Below, piece after piece: positions 56,226-64,000 of a stretch of DNA of 64,000 nucleotides. How positions within the stretch are numbered: position 1 is the first letter of the stretch; each line of letters starts with the position of its first letter. The position numbers were made by a program, and so were the translations under genes. This stretch comes from Neisseria bacilliformis (GTDB taxonomy: Bacteria; Pseudomonadota; Gammaproteobacteria; Burkholderiales; Neisseriaceae), in the NCBI RefSeq assembly GCF_014055025.1, contig NZ_CP059571.1, positions 1,426,001-1,490,000 on the forward strand, in the 5' to 3' direction. Below the pieces are notes generated by a model, which was not told the origin of the DNA, did not search any database, and saw nothing but the letters and a program-made list of their open reading frames with translations.

Positions 56226-59200
56226 TTACAGCCACGGGGTGAGGTGTTGCGCGGCGATGTCCCACTGCCAGATGCCGCCCTGCCCTGCCCCGTTCAGGCC
56301 GCGCAGGAAGAGGTAGCGGACGCGCACGGTGGAGACGGGGTGGCGGCGTTGTTGCAGCATGCGGGCGGCGGCGAGGGCGTAGATCCAGGCTTGCAGGTAG
56401 TAGTGGTGTTCGGCCATGGCCGCGTCGAGGGCGGCGGGGGCGTAGTCTTCGGGGCGGTGGCCGAGGTGGTTGGATTTGTAGTCGATGACGCAGGGTTGGC
56501 CGTCTGAAAGCAGGCAGGTCATGTCGATGTAGCCGTTGAGGAAGCCTTTGAGGGTACCGAAGTCGAGTTTTTCGGCGGCGGCGAGGCAGGCGGGGGAGAG
56601 GCCGGCGGCGGCGAGGCTGTTTTTCAGACGGCCTGTGTCGAGTTGGTCGAAATGCATGACGAAGCCGGTTTCGCTGATGCGGCGCACGCCCGGGAGGGCG
56701 GCGAGGGTGTCGCCCCGCCAGAGGTCGGCGTCGGCGGTGTGCTGCACGGTTTGGGCGACGGCTGGCAGCCATTCCGCGCCGTAGCCGTAGCGTTCGAGGG
56801 TGTCGGCGATGAGGGGGTGCTGTTCGGCGGCGGGGCGGCCGAAGCGGTGTTTTTCGAGGATTTCGTGCAGGCAGACGCCGGCCTGTGCGCCTTGGGGGAA
56901 GTGGAAGATGTCGTATGCGGCCGGTGCGTCCGGCGCGCTTTCGGGGAGCGGCAGGCGTTCGGCGTTGTCGAGGGCGGGCTGCATTTCGTCGGCGGTTTCG
57001 TCCTGCGTGCCGCTGTGGGCGAGGCTGCGGGTGAGGCCGGTGAAGCTGGTGTGGCGGACAAACTCGAAGCGGCGCGGGGGGTATTCGGCGGCGCGGTATT
57101 CGCTTGTGCGGGGGCGGCTTGGGCGCAGGACGGCGGCGGGGGGCGCGCCTTCCTGCCACAACACGGCGTTTGCGGGGGCGGCGTCTATCCAGTCCAGCCA
57201 GTTTTGGCGCAGCAGGGCGGCGGGGTTTTCCACGCTGGCGCAGGCCGTCTGAACTTGGGCGCGGGTGTCGTCGGGGCGGCCGGCGAGCAGGTAGGCGAAG
57301 GTGTTGAGCCTGCTGTTTTTTTTGCTTTTGCAGGCGGCGGCGTAGAGGACGAGTTGTTCTTCGGCGCGGGTAAGAGCGACATAAAGCAGGCGCAGGCGTT
57401 CGCCGAGATCTTCGTCGGCGAGCTGGTTTTGGTCGGCTTCGCCGAGTTGGGCGGCGGCGAGCAGTTCACTGCCGTGTTCGCGGCGCAGGATGTGCCACAT
57501 TGCGCCGCGCGCTTCGGAGGTGTCCCACGAGAAGGGGCAGAAAACAAAGGGGTATTGCAGACCCTTGGATGCGTGGATGGTTACGATTTTGACGAGTGCT
57601 TCGTCGCTTTCGAGGCGCAGGACGGTGTTTTCGGCGGCGGACGCGTCCTGCATCTGCGAGAGCAGCCAGTTGCGCAGCGAAGGGGGACTGTGGGCGGCTT
57701 CGTCTTCGGCGGCGAGGAGTTCGGCCAGCTGCCAGAAGTTGGTGAGGCTGCGTTCGTTGCGCTGGGCGAGCAGGCGGGTTTCGAGGCCGTAGCGGCGGGC
57801 GAAGGCGGTGAGGGCGGCGTAGATGCCCTGCCGCTGCCAGATTTCGCGGCATTGTTCAGCGGCGGCGATGTGTTCAGACAGGCTTTTTTCGTTGCGGTTC
57901 AACTCGTAAAGCTCTTGGGCGGTGCGGCTGAACAGGACGCCGCCGAGGACGAAGCGCAGCGGCTCGGCGCGCCGGGGTTCGAGCCAGAAGTCCAAGAGGG
58001 CGGCGAGGGCTTGGGCTTCGGGGCTTTGGAACACGGATTCGCGCTGCACGGACACGCTGCGGATGTTGCGCGCGGCCAGGGCGCGTTTGACCATGCGTCC
58101 CTGGTTATGGCTGTGGACGAGGACGGCGATTTGGCCGGATTCCGCGGGGCAGCCGTTGACATTCAGACGGCCTTCTGCCGCGAGGTTGAGCAGGGCGGCG
58201 ATTTCGTCGGCGCAGTAGTCGGCGGCGCGTTGGCGCAGGGTGTCTTTGTTAGCTTCGGTTTCGTCCGCACCGTGCAGCCAGCGCACGCGCACGGCAGGTT
58301 GCGGCGGGCTGACGCGGCTTTCGGCGCGGGGGGCGGACACGGCGGGATAGGCGATGCCTTCGAGCACAAAGGGGCGGTTTTTGCGCGTGAACAGGCTGCC
58401 GACGGTGTCGGTGAGGCGGCTGTGGCTGCGGTAGTTGTGCGCGAGGGTGTAGCGGTTGGGGGTGTCGGCGGCGGCTTGCAGATAGGCGTGGATGTCTGCG
58501 CCGCGAAAGCCGTAGATGGCCTGTTTGGGGTCGCCGACGAGAAACAGCGGGCGGCCGTTTGCTACAAAGATGCGGCGGAAGATTTCGTATTGCAGCGGAT
58601 CGGTGTCTTGGAATTCGTCGATAAGGGCGAACGGCCAGTTTTGCGCCACGGTTTGCGCGAGCTGTTCCGAATGCGCGCCGGCGGTGAGGGCGTGGTAGAG
58701 GTCGAGCAGCAGATCGTCGGGGCTGCGCGTTTGGCGCGTCTGCCGCTGCGCGTCGGCGGTTTGGCGCACGTATTGCAGAAAGTCGAGTTGCAGGGCGGTG
58801 AGGGCGTCGCGGGAGGCGGCGGTCAGCGCGGCGGCGGCTTGGCGGACGCGGTGGAAGGGCGATAGGGCGGCGATGTCGGCTGCGGAGAGGGCGCAGCCTT
58901 TTTTGACCGAGGTGTCGCGGGCGAGGTATTCGGGCGAAAACACGTCTTCGCCGTTGCTGTTTTGCAGCAGCGAAACGATTTTTTCAGACGGCCGTTCTTG
59001 GGTTTGCACCAGGCGGGCGAGTTCGGCGAATTTGTCTTCGTAGCTGCTTTTGCGGAATTTGCTGCCGTTCAATACGGGATGGATGCGCCGGAATGCCGCG
59101 CACGCGTCGGCAAACTGCTGCCGGAACGCCTGCCATTCTTCGGCCGCCGCCGCTTCGGCCTGCGCCAAATCGGTTTGAGGCCGTCTGAAAACGAGGTCGG

Positions 59201-59801
59201 GGCGTGAGAGGGCGCGGGAGAATTCCTGCAACAGCGTGTCGGGCAGCAGGCCGGCCTCGAAGGCCAGCCGCGCGTTTTGCGGGTCGGGGGCGACGTGGAG
59301 CCGCCAGAAGTCCTGCGCGTAGGTTTCCAGCTCGCGGCGGCCGTTTTCGTCCAGCTCGGTGTCGAAGGGCACTTGGCAGAGGAAGGCGTAGTCGCCCAAA
59401 ATCCGCTGGCAGAAGCCGTGTATGGTGTAGATCGCGGCGTTGTCGAACTGCGAGAGCGCGGCTTTCAGGCGCATTTCCAGCCGTTCGCGCGGCTCTTGTG
59501 CCGCCGCCTGCGCGAGCAGCTTCTGCATGAACGGGTCGGCCGGGCTTTCGGTTGCGTCGCCACGGATACGGCGCAAAGCCTCGTCCAGCCGCGCGCGCAG
59601 GCGGGTTTTCAATTCGGCGGTGGCGGCTTTGGTGAAGGTTACGACCAGCACTTTGTCCACGGGCAGCTTTTCCAGCAGGATCAGGCGGGTGAACAGGGCG
59701 GCGATGCCGTAGGTTTTGCCGGTGCCGGCGGAGGCTTCGATCAGGGCGGTGCCGCCGATGGGGATGGCGAGCGGGTCAAACGGTTGGGCGGTGTGGGGCA
59801 T
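56226..59801 (-). CDS. recB: Exodeoxyribonuclease V subunit beta (RecB)
   Basis: Helicase-nuclease subunit of RecBCD, which processes double-strand ends for recombination. The 1191-residue product matches the E. coli length (1180). It has the UvrD-type Walker A ASAGTGKT (23-30), Walker B region ALIDEFQDTDPLQYEIFR, motif VGDPKQAIYGFRGADIHAYL, and the C-terminal nuclease with VIDYKSN (1105-1111). ATG 59801 is chosen for the -10 at 59838. Several DUS copies are read in frame (ERPSEK, GRLNVNG, TGRLKNS). recC and recD are not adjacent. Relevant to transformation because DUS-bearing DNA is recombined after uptake. Confidence 0.97.
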   Translation of the reverse strand: MPHTAQPFDPLAIPIGGTALIEASAGTGKTYGIAALFTRLILLEKLPVDKVLVVTFTKAATAELKTRLRARLDEALRRIRGDATESPADPFMQKLLAQAAAQEPRERLEMRLKAALSQFDNAAIYTIHGFCQRILGDYAFLCQVPFDTELDENGRRELETYAQDFWRLHVAPDPQNARLAFEAGLLPDTLLQEFSRALSRPDLVFRRPQTDLAQAEAAAAEEWQAFRQQFADACAAFRRIHPVLNGSKFRKSSYEDKFAELARLVQTQERPSEKIVSLLQNSNGEDVFSPEYLARDTSVKKGCALSAADIAALSPFHRVRQAAAALTAASRDALTALQLDFLQYVRQTADAQRQTRQTRSPDDLLLDLYHALTAGAHSEQLAQTVAQNWPFALIDEFQDTDPLQYEIFRRIFVANGRPLFLVGDPKQAIYGFRGADIHAYLQAAADTPNRYTLAHNYRSHSRLTDTVGSLFTRKNRPFVLEGIAYPAVSAPRAESRVSPPQPAVRVRWLHGADETEANKDTLRQRAADYCADEIAALLNLAAEGRLNVNGCPAESGQIAVLVHSHNQGRMVKRALAARNIRSVSVQRESVFQSPEAQALAALLDFWLEPRRAEPLRFVLGGVLFSRTAQELYELNRNEKSLSEHIAAAEQCREIWQRQGIYAALTAFARRYGLETRLLAQRNERSLTNFWQLAELLAAEDEAAHSPPSLRNWLLSQMQDASAAENTVLRLESDEALVKIVTIHASKGLQYPFVFCPFSWDTSEARGAMWHILRREHGSELLAAAQLGEADQNQLADEDLGERLRLLYVALTRAEEQLVLYAAACKSKKNSRLNTFAYLLAGRPDDTRAQVQTACASVENPAALLRQNWLDWIDAAPANAVLWQEGAPPAAVLRPSRPRTSEYRAAEYPPRRFEFVRHTSFTGLTRSLAHSGTQDETADEMQPALDNAERLPLPESAPDAPAAYDIFHFPQGAQAGVCLHEILEKHRFGRPAAEQHPLIADTLERYGYGAEWLPAVAQTVQHTADADLWRGDTLAALPGVRRISETGFVMHFDQLDTGRLKNSLAAAGLSPACLAAAEKLDFGTLKGFLNGYIDMTCLLSDGQPCVIDYKSNHLGHRPEDYAPAALDAAMAEHHYYLQAWIYALAAARMLQQRRHPVSTVRVRYLFLRGLNGAGQGGIWQWDIAAQHLTPWL

Positions 59802-59837
59802 GGCGGGGTGTGCGTGGGGTTCGGACGACGGAGCGGC

Positions 59838-59843
59838 ATTATA
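59838..59843 (-). promoter_or_regulatory. -10 element of recB
   Basis: TATAAT followed by GCCGC on the minus strand, 37 bases before the recB ATG; the DUS array begins about 25 bases further upstream. Confidence 0.55.
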
Positions 59844-59866
59844 GCAAGGCGGGCGGGGCGGTTTGC

Positions 59867-59936
59867 GGCCGTCTGAAAAAGGCCGTCTGAAAAAGGCCGT
59901 CTGAAAAAGGCCGTCTGAAAAAGGCCGTCTGAAAAA
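59867..59936. repeat. Tandem array of five DUS copies
   Basis: The 14-bp unit GGCCGTCTGAAAAA is repeated head to tail five times without change (10-mer cores start at 59868, 59882, 59896, 59910, 59924). It lies between the recB promoter and the ppsA terminator. Confidence 0.95.
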
Positions 59937-59966
59937 GGCGGCCGCACCCTTTCGGGTGCGGCCGCC
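59932..59966 (-). terminator. Intrinsic terminator of ppsA
   Basis: Perfect 13-bp GC-rich stem GGCGGCCGCACCC/GGGTGCGGCCGCC with a 4-base loop. The A5 at its left, part of the last DUS unit, gives the U-tract on the minus strand. Confidence 0.9.
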
Positions 59967-59982
59967 TGCCTTATCCGCCGGT

Positions 59983-62370
59983 TCAGCGTTTGGCTTCTTT
60001 GGCCAGATACAGCCAGGTTTCAATCACGGTGTCGGGGTTCAGCGAGATGGTGTCGATGCCCTCTTCCACCAGCCATTTGGCAAAATCGGGATGATCCGAG
60101 GGGCCTTGCCCGCAGATGCCGACGTATTTGTTGTGCTTGCGGCAGGCGGAGATGGCCAGGTGCAGCATGACTTTCACCGCCGGGTTGCGCTCGTCGAAGG
60201 TGGCGGCGATGGAGCCGCCGCTGTCCCGGTCCACGCCGAGAGTGAGCTGGGTCATGTCGTTCGAGCCGATGGAGAAGCCGTCGAAGTATTGCAGGAACTG
60301 TTCGGCCAAGAGGGCGTTGCTCGGCACTTCGCACATCATGATCAGGCGCAGGCCATTTTTGCCGCGCTCCAAGCCGTTGGCTTTGAGGGCTTTGACGACG
60401 GCTTCGGCTTCGGCGAGGGTGCGCACGAAGGGAATCATGATTTCGACGTTGGTCAGCCCCATTTCGTCGCGCACGCGTTTGAGGGCTTTGCATTCGAGGG
60501 CGAAGCAGTCGGCGAAGTCTTCGGAGATATAGCGCGCCGCGCCACGGAAGCCGAGCATGGGGTTTTCTTCGTGCGGTTCGTAGCGGCTGCCGCCGATCAA
60601 GCCCATGTATTCGTTGGATTTGAAGTCGGACATGCGGACGATGACTTTGCGCGGGAACACGGCGGCGGCCAAGGTGGAGACGCCTTCGGCGATTTTGTCC
60701 ACGTAAAAATCAACGGGCGAGGCGTAGCCTGCAATGCGCGCTTCGATTTCTTCGCGGGTGTCGGCGTCCTGCCGGTCAAACTCGATCAGGGCTTTGGGGT
60801 GGATGCCGATTTGGCGGTTGATGATGAACTCCATGCGTGCCAGGCCGATGCCTTCGCTGGGCAGGCCGGAGAAGGAGAAGGCCAGCTCGGGGTTGCCGAC
60901 GTTCATCATGATTTTGACGGGCGGCTCGGGCATGTTGTCCAAGGCCACGTCGTTCACTTCCACGTTGAGGATGCCTTCGTAAATCAGACCGGTGTCGCCT
61001 TCGGCGCAGGATACGGTTACTTCCTGTCCTTCGTGCAAAACGGACGAGGCGTTGCCGCAGCCGACCACAGCGGGGATGCCCAGCTCGCGGGCGATGATGG
61101 CGGCGTGGCAGGTGCGGCCGCCACGGTTGGTTACGATAGCGGCGGCGCGTTTCATCACCGGCTCCCAATCGGGGTCAGTCATGTCGGTAACGAGCACGTC
61201 GCCTTCCTGCACGGTGTCCATTTCCGAGGCGTCTTTGATGAGGCGCACTTTGCCTTGTCCGACTTTCTGGCCGATGGCGCGGCCTTCGCACAGCACTTTT
61301 TTCCCGCCTTCGATGGCGTAGCGGCGCAGGCTGCGGCCGCCTTTTTCCTGCGATTTCACGGTTTCGGGGCGCGCCTGCAAAATGTAGATTTTGCCGTCGA
61401 TGCCGTCGCGTCCCCATTCGATGTCCATCGGGCGGCCGTAGTGTTCTTCGATGATGAGGGCGTATTTGGCCAGCTCGGCGATTTCTTCGTTGCTCACGGA
61501 GAAGCGTTTGCGCTGTTCGGCGGGCACGTCGATGACCTGCACCGATTTTCCGGCCTGCGCCTCTTCGGTGAACACCATTTTGATGAGTTTGGAACCCATG
61601 GTTTTGCGCAGGATGGCGGGTTTGCCCGCACGCAGCGTGGGTTTGTGGATATAGAATTCGTCGGGGTTCACCGCGCCCTGCACCACCATTTCGCCGAGGC
61701 CGTAGGACGATGTGAGGAAAACAACCTGGTCGAAGCCGCTTTCGGTGTCGAGGGTGAACATCACACCCGATGCGCCATGATCGGAGCGCACCATGCGCTG
61801 CACGCCGGCCGAGAGGGCGACGATGTCGTGGGCGAAACCTTTGTGGACGCGGTAGGAGATGGCGCGGTCGTTGTAGAGCGAGGCGAAAACGTGTTTCATC
61901 GCCTCTTTGACGTTATCCAAACCGTTGATGTTCAGGAAAGTTTCCTGCTGGCCGGCAAACGAGGCGTCGGGCAGGTCTTCGGCAGTGGCCGAAGAGCGCA
62001 CGGCGACGGAAATGGCGTCCGTGCCCGCGTCGGCCACCAGCTTGTCCCAAGCCTCGCCGACAGCCTTATCCAATTCTTCGGGAAACGGCGTTTCCAAAAT
62101 CCACTGGCGGATTTCCTTGCCCACCCGCGCCAGCTCGGTAACGTCGGACACATCCAAACCGGCCAGAGCCTGCGAGATGCGTTCGTTCAGGCCGTTATGC
62201 GCGAGAAAGGCGCGGTAGGCTTCGGCGGTGGTGGCGAAACCGCCCGGCACGCGCACGCCTTTTTCGGTGAGCTGACTGATCATTTCACCGAGCGACGCGT
62301 TTTTGCCGCCCACGCTGTCCACGTCGGTCATGCGCAGATTTTCAAACCAGATAACGTAATTTGCAGCCAT
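59983..62370 (-). CDS. ppsA: Phosphoenolpyruvate synthase
   Basis: Converts pyruvate and ATP to PEP for gluconeogenesis. The 795-residue product has the N-terminal ATP-grasp domain ([34 protein letters not shown]), the phosphohistidine domain with His422 in [13 protein letters not shown], and the C-terminal PEP-binding barrel ending [31 protein letters not shown] and CGQGPSDHP. Divergent ppsR encodes its regulator. A -10 (TAAAAT, 62424-62429 minus strand) lies 54 bases upstream. Works with AceA, GlcB and Mdh to make sugars from C2 units. Confidence 0.98.
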   Translation of the reverse strand: MAANYVIWFENLRMTDVDSVGGKNASLGEMISQLTEKGVRVPGGFATTAEAYRAFLAHNGLNERISQALAGLDVSDVTELARVGKEIRQWILETPFPEELDKAVGEAWDKLVADAGTDAISVAVRSSATAEDLPDASFAGQQETFLNINGLDNVKEAMKHVFASLYNDRAISYRVHKGFAHDIVALSAGVQRMVRSDHGASGVMFTLDTESGFDQVVFLTSSYGLGEMVVQGAVNPDEFYIHKPTLRAGKPAILRKTMGSKLIKMVFTEEAQAGKSVQVIDVPAEQRKRFSVSNEEIAELAKYALIIEEHYGRPMDIEWGRDGIDGKIYILQARPETVKSQEKGGRSLRRYAIEGGKKVLCEGRAIGQKVGQGKVRLIKDASEMDTVQEGDVLVTDMTDPDWEPVMKRAAAIVTNRGGRTCHAAIIARELGIPAVVGCGNASSVLHEGQEVTVSCAEGDTGLIYEGILNVEVNDVALDNMPEPPVKIMMNVGNPELAFSFSGLPSEGIGLARMEFIINRQIGIHPKALIEFDRQDADTREEIEARIAGYASPVDFYVDKIAEGVSTLAAAVFPRKVIVRMSDFKSNEYMGLIGGSRYEPHEENPMLGFRGAARYISEDFADCFALECKALKRVRDEMGLTNVEIMIPFVRTLAEAEAVVKALKANGLERGKNGLRLIMMCEVPSNALLAEQFLQYFDGFSIGSNDMTQLTLGVDRDSGGSIAATFDERNPAVKVMLHLAISACRKHNKYVGICGQGPSDHPDFAKWLVEEGIDTISLNPDTVIETWLYLAKEAKR

Positions 62371-62769
62371 TTTATGTCGTCCAAATCAAAGGTTGTAGAA
62401 GGATAGGGAAATCAAGGTGCGGCATTTTAACCAGCCAAAGCCGATGTGTCATGTGTTTTTCCGGCGGCAAAGGCATACAGGCCGTCTGAAAAAACGCGCG
62501 ACCGCGCCGGTGTAATCCCCTGAAACCCCATATGCGGCCTACCCTGAAAAAACGTCAAAAACCAACCGAATCTTACATTTAAATACACTTCGCAACCTTT
62601 ATGCATAAAAACAAACGCTCCGCCGCTGCATACGCCGCATACAAAGCACGTCCAACGCGGTTTCCCGCTAAAATGTAGCCCCATGTAGTTTCTGCGGCAC
62701 ACTTCAATTTCAGACAGCCTCTTGCTATCATCCCGCCCCTTTACAACCCTTTGCAAAGCGAACCGCACC
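62371..62769. other. ppsA-ppsR divergent regulatory region
   Basis: 399 bases with the ppsA -10 (62424), a DUS (62479), an AT-rich middle (62560-62620), a decayed inverted DUS with AGACAGCC (62711) and the ppsR promoter. No REP and no gene. Confidence 0.6.
62723..62731 (+). promoter_or_regulatory. Extended -10 promoter of ppsR
   Basis: TGC-TATCAT lies about 39 bases before the ATG, directly after the decayed DUS. Confidence 0.5.
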
Positions 62770-63588
62770 ATGACCCGCCGCGCCGCCTTTTTCATCTCCG
62801 ACCGCACCGGCCTCACCTCCGAAAGCATGGGCGAAGCCCTGCTCGACCAGTTTCAGGACATCAAATTCAAGCGTTCCACCTATCCTTTTGTCGACACACC
62901 CGAAAAAGCCCGCGCCATGGTGCAGATCATCGAAACCGCCGCGCGGCAGACCGACCTGCGCCCCTTAGTGTTTTCCAGCATCATCAACGAAGAAATCCGC
63001 GCCATCATCCGCAGCAGCCCCGGCCTGCACCTGAGCTTTTTCGACGCGTTTTTGGGCGTACTCGAAAACGAATTGGGCACCAAAGCCCGCCACGAAGCCG
63101 GCCGCGCCCACGGCATCGCCGACAGCGCGCGCTACGAAGCCCGCATGGACGCGGTGAACTTCACCCTCAACCACGACGACGGCGTGAGCGACAAAGACCT
63201 CAAAGACGCCGACGTCATCCTCATGGGCGTATCGCGCAGCGGCAAAACCCCCACCTGCCTGTATCTCGCCCTGCAATACGGCATCCGCGCCGCCAACTAC
63301 CCGCTCACCCCCGACGATTTGGACAACCCCGACCTGCCGCCGATGGTGAAACCCTACCGCAGCAAAATCTACGGCCTCACCATCAAACCCGAGCGGCTCG
63401 CCGACATCCGCGAAGAACGCCGCCCCAATTCAAACTACGCCAGCCTCGCCACATGCAGGCAGGAAGTGGCCGACGCCCAGGCCATGTTCCGCCGCTTCGA
63501 CATCCCCCACACCAACACCACCCACAAATCCGTAGAAGAACTCGCCGCCTGCATCATCCAGGCCTGCGGGCTGAAACGGCGTTTCTGA
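62770..63588 (+). CDS. ppsR: PEP synthase regulatory protein (bifunctional kinase/phosphorylase, DUF299)
   Basis: ADP-dependent kinase and Pi-dependent phosphorylase that switches PEP synthase off and on by phosphorylating a threonine next to its catalytic histidine. The 272-residue product has the DUF299 start RAAFFISDRTGLTSESMGEA, the P-loop GVSRSGKT (153-160) and SRSGKTPTCLYLALQYGIR. ATG 62770 is chosen over an ATG at 62722, which would lie at the -10. Divergent from its target ppsA. A 40-bp DUS palindrome ends the transcript. Confidence 0.96.
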   Translation: MTRRAAFFISDRTGLTSESMGEALLDQFQDIKFKRSTYPFVDTPEKARAMVQIIETAARQTDLRPLVFSSIINEEIRAIIRSSPGLHLSFFDAFLGVLENELGTKARHEAGRAHGIADSARYEARMDAVNFTLNHDDGVSDKDLKDADVILMGVSRSGKTPTCLYLALQYGIRAANYPLTPDDLDNPDLPPMVKPYRSKIYGLTIKPERLADIREERRPNSNYASLATCRQEVADAQAMFRRFDIPHTNTTHKSVEELAACIIQACGLKRRF

Positions 63589-63603
63589 AACCCGCCGACA
63601 AAG

Positions 63604-63643
63604 CAAGAGGCCGTCTGAAAAACGTTTTTCAGACGGCCTCTTG
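63604..63643 (+). terminator. 40-bp perfect DUS palindrome after ppsR
   Basis: CAAGAGGCCGTCTGAAAAAC is followed at once by its exact reverse complement; there are no loop bases. Confidence 0.8.
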
Positions 63644-63659
63644 CCGTTGAAGCAGCGGG

Positions 63660-63727
63660 CAGCTTGGAGTGCACACCCAACATCGGCCGGTTGCACGGAT
63701 GTTTGGAATCGATCCAAGCTACCTTGG
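63660..63727. repeat. Family F BIME (copy 1)
   Basis: GCAGCTTGGAGTGCACACCC and GTTTGGAATCGATCCAAGCT flank the spacer CATCGGCCGGTTGCACGGAT. The right end reads CTACC, the inverse of GTAG. Confidence 0.55.
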
Positions 63728-63903
63728 CTGCCGCGTATGCGGATTCAGCCCTAAGGTAGTGTGTGTCGCCCCGAGGCGACGCACACGTTCTCTGCCGCAT
63801 CCACACCCACGCCCTGCCCTGCCAACCCAAACCGCGTGCGTGGCTGCGCCCCCCTGCCTTAGCGGCAAGAGGCCGTCTGAAAACATGAAAAACGCAACGG
63901 GTT

Positions 63904-63968
63904 TCTTGGGTTGCAAACCCAACATCGGCGGACTGCGCGGGTGTCGGGGAGCGCCCCAGCCTGCCTTG
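63904..63968. repeat. Family F BIME (copy 2)
   Basis: CTTGGGTTGCAAACCCAAC and GTCGGGGAGCGCCCCAGCCT flank the spacer CATCGGCGGACTGCGCGGGT, which is close to that of copy 1. Confidence 0.5.
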
Positions 63969-64000
63969 GACGATTACGCGATGCCGAACCCGTTGCAGGG

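Larger units (their letters stand above)
63589..64000. other. Right-end region with family C and F repeats
   Basis: Holds the ppsR terminator, a family F BIME, family C REPs (63756-63787; degenerate inverted 63832-63855), a DUS (63869) and a second family F BIME (63904-63968). No gene is visible before the window ends. Confidence 0.6.

Noticed and set aside
56643-58865. 740-codon plus-strand frame opposite recB
   Set aside because: Antisense shadow of recB with no recognisable domain.
59867-59936. CRISPR array
   Set aside because: The five direct repeats are 14-bp DUS units without spacers, and no cas genes are present.
59956-62406. 816-codon plus-strand frame opposite ppsA
   Set aside because: Antisense shadow of ppsA; composition (His/Phe/Gly-rich) and lack of motifs exclude a gene.

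Overview
This window comes from a Neisseriaceae chromosome, most likely a high-GC Neisseria species. The 12-mer DNA uptake sequence AGGCCGTCTGAA (AG-DUS) is scattered throughout, often as inverted pairs that serve as transcription terminators. A NIME-type dRS3 pair, Correia-like miniature elements and neisserial gene pairs (putP-putA, ppsA-ppsR) support this. The species cannot be fixed from the window alone. No rRNA, tRNA, CRISPR array, prophage or transposase gene was seen.

Layout. 1-10 kb: truncated oligopeptide-binding lipoprotein, greB, proline uptake and catabolism (putP, putA), cca and rpsO, followed by a candidate small RNA. 10-22 kb: two DMT exporters, a cytosolic M14 carboxypeptidase, a glutaredoxin-like protein, NAD malate dehydrogenase, a DUF4190/pilin-like hybrid inside an inverted-repeat-bounded segment, a lytic transglycosylase operon, a CdsA-like protein, a DUF711 protein and pdxJ. 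22-32 kb: guaA, trxA, aceA, a preQ1 riboswitch controlling queF and yhhQ, then leuS. 32-44 kb: pip, panC, argC, a second pilin-like membrane protein, a YecA/SEC-C protein, murI, a hydrolase, marC and glcB. 44-64 kb: rlmB, a DUF4124 protein, an ABC-F ATPase, grxD, queH, pssA, rluB, queA, a zinc-finger protein, wbpE/wbpD, phoH, a UPF0114 protein, recB, ppsA and ppsR.

Metabolism. The window joins a glyoxylate bypass (aceA, glcB), NAD malate dehydrogenase, PEP synthase with its regulator, and proline oxidation. Together these would allow growth on C2 compounds and amino acids. Meningococci and gonococci lack the glyoxylate shunt and use a quinone malate oxidase. Four queuosine genes (queF, yhhQ, queH, queA) lie at three separate sites.

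The most unusual content is repeated DNA. There are at least six families of short palindromes, many beginning with GTAG in the manner of REP sequences, several as pairs with conserved spacers. One family forms the core of Correia-like elements with TATAG ends. A five-copy tandem DUS array lies between ppsA and recB. In seven genes the DUS supplies the stop codon, so that the proteins end in (E/K/Q)AV. Two unrelated membrane proteins carry C-terminal domains resembling type IV pilin head groups.
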